Assembly (NCBI GenBank): GCA_014799585.1
Contig: JAAVHU010000031.1
Span: forward strand, 1 to 11,105
Length of the DNA stretch: 11,105 bases
Source: Clostridiales bacterium
GTDB lineage: Bacteria > Bacillota > Clostridia > Oscillospirales > Acutalibacteraceae
Direction of reading: 5' to 3'
In this document: positions 5,721-11,105 of the stretch, piece by piece
How the letters are laid out: each line of letters starts with the position of its first letter
Position numbering within the stretch: position 1 is the first letter of the stretch
Program-made: the position numbers and the translations under genes
Notes under the pieces: model-generated
What the model saw: the letters and a program-made list of their open reading frames with translations, nothing else
The model's database searches: none
Told to the model about the DNA's origin: nothing

Positions 5721-7028
5721 ATGGCAAAGCCATTTTCCTTTTTCCTTGTAACTGATACACATTATTTTGACAGCTCGTTTAGCAGAACTGGTCCGGCTTA
5801 TGAAGAAAGAAGCCGTACTGATCAGAAATGCGTTGCCGAAACACCTGCAATTATTGATGCAGGCTTTAAGCAGATTGCTGAGGATACGGAAACAGATGTT
5901 ATTCTTATTCCCGGTGATTTGGTTTATAGAGGTGAGTATCAGAGCCACGTTGGTTTCAGAGAAAGGCTTTATAAGCTTCAAGAGCAGGGAAAAAAGATTT
6001 ATTTAATTACCGCTCGTCATGATTACGGCGGAGAATCTGCTGAATTTATTGATGATAAGGTTGTGCCTGTAAAGGGTATGCCAAGAGAAGAATTACGAGA
6101 TTTTTATAAGGATTTCGGATTTGATGAAGCAATCAGCGAACATAAAGAAAGTATGAGCTATGTTGCTCAGCTTACAGACGGTATCAGGCTTCTTGCTCTG
6201 AACTGCGATGGAGATTGCAAAGATTTTAAAGGCATTTGGGAAAATCAAATGGAATGGGCACTTGAGCAAATCAAGGATGCTCACGAAAGCGGAAACTACA
6301 TATTCGCTATGACGCATTATCCGCTTTTACCTTTCTCGGCTATTATGCATTTGATAGGCGATGCAAAGCTTACAGATTGGGAAGCCGTTGCAACAAAGCT
6401 TGCAGATGCAGGTGTTGATTTGATTTTTACAGGCCATATGCATGCTCAGGCTGTTACTGAGTATACAACTGAAAAAGGAAATACGATTACTGATGTGCAG
6501 ACAGGCTGTTTCGTAGGCTGCCCGTGTGCATACAGAAAAGTTACCTTTGAAGATTCAAATACTATTGATATCAAATCATACACAATTGATGATTTTGATT
6601 ATGATAAAGACGGTAAAACTGCCGAGGAATATTTCAAATGGCGTTTTGACAGAATGATTTTATGGAAAATGGAAGAGATACTTCCTGCTCCCGTTAAAAA
6701 AATTCTTGATAAATTCACATTGAAAAAGCTTGGAAGACTTTTGTTCTTTAAGGTTGATGAAAGCATTAAAGACAAGCTTGCCGTTGATGTGGGTGTTGAG
6801 CTTGTGCGTAACATCTTTTTGGGCAATGAGCCTTATGTTAAAGGCACACCAATGTACGAAGCAATGGCAAAGCTTCTCAAGAGGCTTCATTTTGTAACTC
6901 GTATTCTGGGTAAAAAGCTTGGAAAGAAAAATCCAATACTCGCAGATATTGATACCTTTGTTCTTTCAATGATCGGAGACGAGGAACAAAGAGATTATAA
7001 TTTAAAGTTAACAATTAACAGGGGGTAA
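5721..7028 (+). CDS. Calcineurin-like metallophosphoesterase with altered GNHD motif
   Basis: This 435-residue protein has the two-metal phosphoesterase motifs in order: DTH at residues 12-14, PGDLVYRGE near 64-72, ITARHDYGG near 96-104, MTHYPLLP near 200 and FTGHMHAQ near 240. In the third motif the usual GNHD/E reads ARHD, so the metal-bridging or transition-state Asn is replaced by Arg99. The other ligands are intact. After the catalytic domain (about 1-290) there is a basic, helix-rich tail of about 145 residues that I do not recognise and that could bind membranes. No signal peptide is evident. I choose the ATG at 5721 over the in-frame TTG at 5715 because GGGGG at 5708-5712 is 8 bases before the ATG but only 2 before the TTG. 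It is 6 bases upstream of the symporter gene in one operon. Substrate unknown; a phosphodiester or phosphomonoester is expected from the fold. Confidence 0.88.
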   Translation: MAKPFSFFLVTDTHYFDSSFSRTGPAYEERSRTDQKCVAETPAIIDAGFKQIAEDTETDVILIPGDLVYRGEYQSHVGFRERLYKLQEQGKKIYLITARHDYGGESAEFIDDKVVPVKGMPREELRDFYKDFGFDEAISEHKESMSYVAQLTDGIRLLALNCDGDCKDFKGIWENQMEWALEQIKDAHESGNYIFAMTHYPLLPFSAIMHLIGDAKLTDWEAVATKLADAGVDLIFTGHMHAQAVTEYTTEKGNTITDVQTGCFVGCPCAYRKVTFEDSNTIDIKSYTIDDFDYDKDGKTAEEYFKWRFDRMILWKMEEILPAPVKKILDKFTLKKLGRLLFFKVDESIKDKLAVDVGVELVRNIFLGNEPYVKGTPMYEAMAKLLKRLHFVTRILGKKLGKKNPILADIDTFVLSMIGDEEQRDYNLKLTINRG

Positions 7029-7034
7029 TGAATC

Positions 7035-8510
7035 GTGTCCGAATTAATAGCAAAAGCAAATGTTTATGATCCAAATAAAAAACATATAAAAGCAAATGAA
7101 TTTATTTTATATCTTGTAGCTGTATTCTTCTATACAATGATGACAGGTGCAGTAGGATCTTACAGAAACGACTATTTGGTTAATGTACTTACACTTTCTC
7201 CAGAAAATGTAACACTGTTTAATACATTAACCTCAATCATTCCGTTTATACTTAATATCTTTATTACAATATATATTGACGGCAGAAGAGTAGGCAAGGG
7301 CGGAAAATTCAGACCGCTTGCTTTACTTGTGGCAATTCCAACAGGCATTTTTCTTGTGCTTTCTTTCTATGCTCCGTCAGGATTAACAGGCACAATGCTT
7401 ATGATTTACCTTGTAACAGTAGCTGTTGCATGGGCAGTATGCACGAATTTCGGAGATACTGTAAATAAGGTTGCCATTGTTTTAACACCGAATCTGAAAG
7501 AAAGAGACACAGTTATGTCTTTCAGAGGCATTGTATCTGCTGTTGGTAACTCTGCTCCGCTTGTTGTTGAGCTTGTTATTGCATTTATGGTTAAGGATAA
7601 GGGCCTTCGTTATATTCTTGTTGCATCTCTGTGCAGTGTGTTTGGTATTATAACAATGCTTCTTGGTATGAAAACCGTTCGTGAAAGAATTACATACAGC
7701 AATGAAAGAAAGAATCCTGTTGAAGGATTTGCAGATATTCTTAAAAACAAGTATTCATGGACAATTATTTTCTCTGAATTTTTAAAGAGTTTCCGTGGTG
7801 TTTCAACATATATGGGCGTTTTCCTTGCTGAAGCACTTTTAGGTCCTGGTAAGTTCCTTCTTTTCGGTCTTCCAACAGGTATTGGTACAGCAGTTGGTAT
7901 GCTTGTAATTAACTTCCTTCTTAAGAAGTTTAATTCAAAGCAGTTATATATTGCAAGTGGTATTTATTCTGTATTTGCAAACCTTGTTGCATTTGGAATT
8001 GGTTATACTTATTTCAAATCTCCAAGCCCGGTTCTTCAGATTGTTTTTGTTGCATCCCTGTTCCTTATCGGTTTACAGTTTGGTGCTTCAAACTTGCTTC
8101 CAACAATGTTCCAGGCAGATGTACTTGAAACAATTGAGCTTAAAACAGGCAAAAGACTTGATGCTTCGTTGCCATTCATTATTGGTATTGGAACTATGAT
8201 TTCCGGAACAATCGCTTCAGCACTTGCTCCTCAGATTTTGTATGGTACAAAGGTTCCGATTATCGAATATGTTCAGGCAGTTGAAGGTGTTGCTCAGGAA
8301 CAGAGCTTGCATACCAAAATTATGCTTCTGTTCTTCTATACAATCGTTCATGGCATTATGATGTTCCTCGCAGGTGTTCCATTCTTCTTCTATAAACTTA
8401 CAGGTAAAACGAAAGAAGATATTCATAACGCAGTTCTTGCACAGCGTGAAAAATTATCTGCTGACGAAAAAGCAGAGGAAACATCCTCACTTAATGAAGA
8501 AGCTGAATAA
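7035..8510 (+). CDS. GPH-family (MelB-like) sugar:cation symporter
   Basis: This 491-residue protein is strongly hydrophobic, with about 12 transmembrane helices and a polar, acidic C-terminal tail. Signatures of the glycoside-pentoside-hexuronide:cation symporter family are visible: DGRRVGKGGKFRPLAL near residues 82-97 in the loop after helix 2, and FQADVLETIELKTGKR near 355-370, the counterpart of the family's ADVVDYxxxxTGxR segment. It should import a glycoside with Na+ or H+, plausibly an alpha-galactoside given the linked GH36, but specificity is not readable. The start is a GTG at 7035 with AGGGGG at 7020-7025, 9 bases upstream, formed by the end of the phosphoesterase gene. The ATG at 7028 is in another frame. 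The 6-base gap implies co-transcription and translational coupling. Confidence 0.93.
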   Translation: MSELIAKANVYDPNKKHIKANEFILYLVAVFFYTMMTGAVGSYRNDYLVNVLTLSPENVTLFNTLTSIIPFILNIFITIYIDGRRVGKGGKFRPLALLVAIPTGIFLVLSFYAPSGLTGTMLMIYLVTVAVAWAVCTNFGDTVNKVAIVLTPNLKERDTVMSFRGIVSAVGNSAPLVVELVIAFMVKDKGLRYILVASLCSVFGIITMLLGMKTVRERITYSNERKNPVEGFADILKNKYSWTIIFSEFLKSFRGVSTYMGVFLAEALLGPGKFLLFGLPTGIGTAVGMLVINFLLKKFNSKQLYIASGIYSVFANLVAFGIGYTYFKSPSPVLQIVFVASLFLIGLQFGASNLLPTMFQADVLETIELKTGKRLDASLPFIIGIGTMISGTIASALAPQILYGTKVPIIEYVQAVEGVAQEQSLHTKIMLLFFYTIVHGIMMFLAGVPFFFYKLTGKTKEDIHNAVLAQREKLSADEKAEETSSLNEEAE

Positions 8511-8523
8511 TTCATTTGATACA

Positions 8524-8556
8524 AAAAAGAGTGTAGATAAAACTACACTCTTTTTA
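8524..8556. terminator. Bidirectional terminator after the symporter gene
   Basis: AAAAAGAGTGTAG (8524-8536) pairs perfectly with 8543-8555 around ATAAAA, giving A-tracts upstream and T-tracts downstream on both strands. It lies 13 bases after the symporter stop codon. Confidence 0.85.
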
Positions 8557-8581
8557 TTTATATCTAAGTTATCCTCAATAG

Positions 8582-8620
8582 AAAACCGCCTTACAGGATG
8601 TCCTGCAAGGCGGTTTTTTT
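8582..8620. terminator. Second bidirectional terminator, GH27 side
   Basis: AAAACCGCCTT (8582-8592) pairs with 8607-8617. An inner CAGGA/TCCTG stem (8594-8598 with 8601-8605) sits above one mismatch. Seven T (8614-8620) follow on the plus strand and TTTTCTATT on the minus strand. It is the likely end of the GH27 operon, lying 11 bases beyond its stop codon, and a backup for the symporter operon. Confidence 0.88.
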
Positions 8621-8631
8621 ATTGTTATAAA

Positions 8632-10362
8632 TTATTTGCTTATTCTGTAAACCTTAACGCCATGCTTTGGCATAGACGCTGAAAGAATCGTTGCAGAGAA
8701 CTTTTCATCACTCCATAATTCGTGAACGTTATAGGAGGAGTGAGCTTCAAATCCAAGGTAATCATCTGCTGCAAGCTCATTTAAATCAAATGAAAGTCCC
8801 TTTGCCTTGCCGCTTGTATTAAAGAAGCAAAGTGCGGTGTCTCCGTTTGAAAGCGGACGGGCAAGCACATCAATACCCGAAATCTTTTTAACTCTTTTAG
8901 CGGCTTTGCCAAGCGGGTCTTGGTCAATAGCAATTAAATCTCTGTTTGTAACAATGTTAAGAACAGGGTGGTTTTCAATAGCAGTGCCGTCTTCATTCAC
9001 AAAATTTCTTATATCATTGCCAAGCACAAGCGGAGCAGCCATCATACACCAAAGTGAAAAATGGGCTCTGTTTTCGTCCTCAGTAAGTTTTCCGTTTCCA
9101 ACCTCAAGCATATCGGGGTCATTCCAAGCTCCCGGTTTTGAATGCTTGTAAAGTTTAATATTGTGCATATAGATAAGATAAACGCTTTTCCAAAACGGGA
9201 AAATATCGTGGGTTGTTCGCCACATATTTCCTGCTTTAGCACCCCATTTATATGGAAGAGAGGTTCCCCATTCGCAGATAGAGAAGATAATCGGCTTTTC
9301 AGGATTTCCAGTTTTCTCGGCAACTTCTTTGGTTGCTTTTTTGAGCTCTCTTGCCATTCTGGAATACTGCGTGTAAGAACTGTCTGCCAATGTACGAACA
9401 GGGTTTCTCAAAATAATTTCGTTTTCGCCTGCCTGTAAATTAACCATAAGCTGTAATCTGCCTGTTGCATTGAAGCCTTTGGTTTTCTGAGCAAATACTT
9501 CGTGAATTTCACCATTAACAATTACCTGAAGATACTGTTCGTGTTTCAGATTTAAGCTTTTATAAATAAGAAGTGTAAGCACATATTCACCGCTGAGTTC
9601 AATAACAGGTCTGAATGTTGCTGTGCCTGCGTTGTGATTTAAAAGTCCGATTGCTTTACCGCTCGGAAGTCTTTTAATGTTAACAATCTGTGCTCTTCCT
9701 GTGAACTCTGCATCCGCAGGTCTTAAAGTGTATTCAACGGCTTTTCCCGGTCTGTTCAGCTCGATTCCCTCGATAACAGGTGCATCACCGCTTATTCTTT
9801 TGTTGTGGCAAAAATCGTATTTAAAGAATTCACAGCCCCACTCTGCAATCGTTTTTGCATCAACTGCTTCGTTGCCAAGACTTGCAGGTAAATCTTCACA
9901 GGTTAAGGTTCCGTTTGAAGAATAAAGGCCAACCTTCATTCCCATATGATTAATTTTTTCAATAACTGCAGGGATACCTGATGGAAATTTTCCAAGGTCA
10001 CCTTGAAGTCTGCCGTTTTCATCACGGAATGAACTGTGCCAGCAGTCATCAATATTTATGTACTGATAGCCTGCATCAACAAGTCCCGAAAGTCTCATAG
10101 CAGCGGCTGTGCTTAATATAAGCTCTTCGCTTATGTTTTGTTTAAATGTGTTCCAGCTGCTCCAACCCATAGGGGGCGTGAGTGCTGCACCGCTGTTGTA
10201 ATCCTCAACCTCATCAATATCAATGGTAAGCTTTGTCGGAACGCCCATTTTCTCAAGTGCGCAAAGCGGGCATCTGCCGTTTTTTCTGTAATTGATAAAC
10301 CAACTGATAAATGAAATTAAGCCTATAATTGCTAAAACAAGCAATAAAATTAAAAACCACAT
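8632..10362 (-). CDS. Membrane-anchored GH27 alpha-galactosidase with inserted CBM-like domain
   Basis: This 576-residue enzyme begins with one hydrophobic helix (about 2-24) followed by NYRKNGR. There are no charges before the helix, so the positive-inside rule predicts an outside N-terminus and a cytoplasmic catalytic domain. A lone CPLC pair (Cys31/Cys34) follows. GH27 motifs: LTPPMGWSSWNTF at 61-73, INIDDCWH at 102-109, GLYSSNGTLTC at 145-155, FFKYDFCH with nucleophile Asp183, SICEWG near 361-366, GNMWRTTHDI with expected acid/base Asp386, WNDPDML at 413-419 and a C-terminal beta domain after about 490. About 140 residues (188-326), beta-rich and resembling a CBM6/CBM35-type module, are inserted between the nucleophile strand and the YSRMARELKKA helix. 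AGAGG at 10373-10377 lies 10 bases before the ATG. It follows the COG2426-type gene by 25 bases. No operator like that of galA is seen. Confidence 0.92.
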   Translation of the reverse strand: MWFLILLLVLAIIGLISFISWFINYRKNGRCPLCALEKMGVPTKLTIDIDEVEDYNSGAALTPPMGWSSWNTFKQNISEELILSTAAAMRLSGLVDAGYQYINIDDCWHSSFRDENGRLQGDLGKFPSGIPAVIEKINHMGMKVGLYSSNGTLTCEDLPASLGNEAVDAKTIAEWGCEFFKYDFCHNKRISGDAPVIEGIELNRPGKAVEYTLRPADAEFTGRAQIVNIKRLPSGKAIGLLNHNAGTATFRPVIELSGEYVLTLLIYKSLNLKHEQYLQVIVNGEIHEVFAQKTKGFNATGRLQLMVNLQAGENEIILRNPVRTLADSSYTQYSRMARELKKATKEVAEKTGNPEKPIIFSICEWGTSLPYKWGAKAGNMWRTTHDIFPFWKSVYLIYMHNIKLYKHSKPGAWNDPDMLEVGNGKLTEDENRAHFSLWCMMAAPLVLGNDIRNFVNEDGTAIENHPVLNIVTNRDLIAIDQDPLGKAAKRVKKISGIDVLARPLSNGDTALCFFNTSGKAKGLSFDLNELAADDYLGFEAHSSYNVHELWSDEKFSATILSASMPKHGVKVYRISK

Positions 10363-10387
10363 AATATTCCAACCTCTTTAAATTTGA

Positions 10388-10894
10388 TTATCCAAAAACA
10401 GCATTTCCAACGAAAAGGGAAAGCACTGTTATGATAAGCCCTGCAATAAATACGCCGATTGCGATAACACCAAAGGATTTCTTTTTGTCAAGATGAAGAA
10501 GGGATGCAAGAAGTGCACCTGTCCATCCGCCTGTTCCCGGAAGAGGAATTGCAACAAATAAAAGAAGTCCCCAAATTCCGTATTTATCAATTTTATCTCT
10601 TTTCTTAAGTGTTTTGTCTTCAAGCCAAAAGATAATTTTGTTTATTCCGGGCACTTTTTTCAGCACCTCAAATATCCAGTTGATTAAAAGCAGAATGAAC
10701 GGAATAGGTAATATATTACCTAAAAAACTTATAATAAAGCCAACAAACGGATTCATCTGCAGCAAAACAATGGCAGTAAACATTCCAAGTCTGCATTCAA
10801 GAACAGGGAACAAGGAAATGATAAATACAACCAGCCAGTCAGGTATTCCGTGGGAAGTTAAAAACTGTTGAAGTGTTTCGCAGATTGCCTGCAT
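10388..10894 (-). CDS. Small multidrug-export-type membrane protein (COG2426/PF06695)
   Basis: This 168-residue hydrophobic protein has about four or five membrane helices. The segment VAIPLPGTGGWTGALLASLL near residues 114-133 is the hallmark of the Sm_multidrug_ex family (COG2426). The name reflects an old annotation; transport activity is not established for most members. Another conserved-looking stretch is FPVLECRLGMFTAI near 29-42. The nearest AAGG is 14 bases before the ATG, longer than ideal, so the start is likely but not certain. It heads a minus-strand operon with the GH27 gene (25-base gap). Whether it supports that enzyme or is only co-transcribed is unknown. Confidence 0.85.
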   Translation of the reverse strand: MQAICETLQQFLTSHGIPDWLVVFIISLFPVLECRLGMFTAIVLLQMNPFVGFIISFLGNILPIPFILLLINWIFEVLKKVPGINKIIFWLEDKTLKKRDKIDKYGIWGLLLFVAIPLPGTGGWTGALLASLLHLDKKKSFGVIAIGVFIAGLIITVLSLFVGNAVFG

Positions 10895-10897
10895 GAT

Positions 10898-10980
10898 AAT
10901 TCACATAGCCTTTCTGGCTACAAATAGTAATTAAAAATCACGAATTTCTTGTTGTAGCCAGACAAGGCGTGATGTGAATT
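10898..10980. repeat. Long imperfect inverted repeat upstream of the COG2426-type gene
   Basis: AATTCACAT (10898-10906), GCCTT (10908-10912) and CTGGCTACAA (10914-10923) pair with ATGTGAATT (10972-10980), AAGGC (10964-10968) and TTGTAGCCAG (10952-10961). That is 24 base pairs in three blocks with small internal loops, around a 28-base loop. Its end lies 3 bases before the ATG at 10894. There is no U-tail. It could be an mRNA leader structure or a MITE-like dispersed repeat. Confidence 0.75.
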
Positions 10981-11049
10981 TAGCCATCTCAAAATTGTTC
11001 CATTGGCAAATTTTGAGGGCAATACAATCAATATAGTGTGATTTTTCAC
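10918..11049 (-). CDS. Possible 43-residue small ORF in the structured right-edge region
   Basis: On the minus strand a GTG at 11049 is preceded by AGGAG (11061-11057) at an ideal 7-base distance and opens 43 codons ending at TAG (10920-10918). The product begins VKNHTILIVLPSKFANG and is hydrophobic at the start, basic and aromatic at the end. I do not recognise a domain. The reading frame runs through three inverted repeats, so the sequence may be constrained by RNA or DNA structure and not by coding. It would precede the COG2426-type gene by 23 bases. It could be a real small peptide, a leader peptide, or a chance ORF in a repeated element. Confidence 0.35.
   Translation of the reverse strand: MKNHTILIVLPSKFANGTILRWLNSHHALSGYNKKFVIFNYYL
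10983..11020. repeat. Second inverted repeat of the right-edge cluster
   Basis: CTCAAAATT (10988-10996) is the exact inverse of AATTTTGAG (11009-11017), extended by GCC (10983-10985) against GGC (11018-11020) after a small bulge. It starts 2 bases after the end of the longer inverted repeat and has no terminator-like T-tract. Confidence 0.65.
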
Positions 11050-11056
11050 ACTATAT
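11031..11056. repeat. Third inverted repeat, perfect 11-bp stem
   Basis: ATATAGTGTGA (11031-11041) pairs perfectly with TCACACTATAT (11046-11056) around a TTTT loop. On the minus strand it contains the possible GTG start of the small ORF and directly follows its AGGAG site, so folding would hide the start codon. The remaining bases to the window edge (11057-11105) are AT-rich and show no gene or convincing promoter. Confidence 0.75.
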
Positions 11057-11105
11057 CTCCTATACTAAAAATTTAGATATAATTGTTTTGATTTAAAAAA
11101 TCGTG

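Noticed and set aside
7028..7030. ATG overlapping the phosphoesterase stop codon as the symporter start
   Set aside because: It is out of frame with the symporter; the in-frame GTG at 7035 has a well-spaced AGGGGG.
10898..10980. Long inverted repeat as an IS end or intrinsic terminator
   Set aside because: No transposase, target-site duplication or T-tract is visible in the window.
10931..10987. 18-codon frame MAKFTSRLVWLQQEIRDF on the minus strand
   Set aside because: It has no good ribosome site and overlaps the better-supported 43-codon frame; probably chance within the inverted repeat.

Overview
The window comes from an AT-rich, low-GC genome. Strong AGGAGG-type ribosome binding sites, sigma-A-like promoters, tight gene packing and U-tailed hairpin terminators point to a Firmicute, most likely a gut-type Clostridium relative (Oscillospiraceae/Ruminococcaceae-like). 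The taxonomic call is inference from base composition and gene families; no rRNA or tRNA gene is present. No IS element, prophage gene or CRISPR array was seen.

Layout, left to right. (1) A strong terminator hairpin (4-41) lies 14 bases before a plus-strand gene (56-1564) for a cytoplasmic six-hairpin, glycosidase-like protein of unassigned family. (2) A bidirectional terminator and a second palindrome separate it from a convergent two-gene minus-strand operon: GH36 alpha-galactosidase (4642-2561) followed by a ComEC-like metallo-beta-lactamase-fold hydrolase (2556-1633). (3) A 113-base divergent intergenic region separates this operon from an AraC-family regulator (4756-5568). (4) A 146-base regulatory region precedes a plus-strand operon of a calcineurin-like metallophosphoesterase (5721-7028) and a GPH-family sugar symporter (7035-8510). 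(5) Two back-to-back bidirectional terminators separate that from a convergent minus-strand operon: a COG2426-type small membrane protein (10894-10388) followed by a membrane-anchored GH27 alpha-galactosidase with an inserted carbohydrate-binding-like domain (10362-8632). (6) The right edge holds three consecutive inverted repeats overlapping a possible 43-codon ORF.

How the genes fit together: the AraC protein probably senses an alpha-galactoside-type signal. The minus-strand galA promoter and the plus-strand phosphoesterase-symporter promoter share an ungapped block of about 65 bp (46/65 identical by eye). It includes the near-identical 16-mer GTKATAATCCTAACAT and similarly placed weak -35 and -10 elements. 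This links GH36, the MBL hydrolase, the phosphoesterase and the symporter into one candidate regulon: import through GPH, cytoplasmic cleavage by GH36, and two phosphodiesterase-fold enzymes of unknown role. The GH27 operon lacks this operator in the visible sequence. Its enzyme is predicted by charge distribution to sit on the inner face of the membrane, which would also suit hydrolysis of imported substrate.

Most notable points: the shared operator module, a phosphoesterase with an altered GNHD motif and an unrecognised basic helical C-terminus, the apparently inward-facing GH27 with an insertion in its barrel, and the structured element at the right edge.
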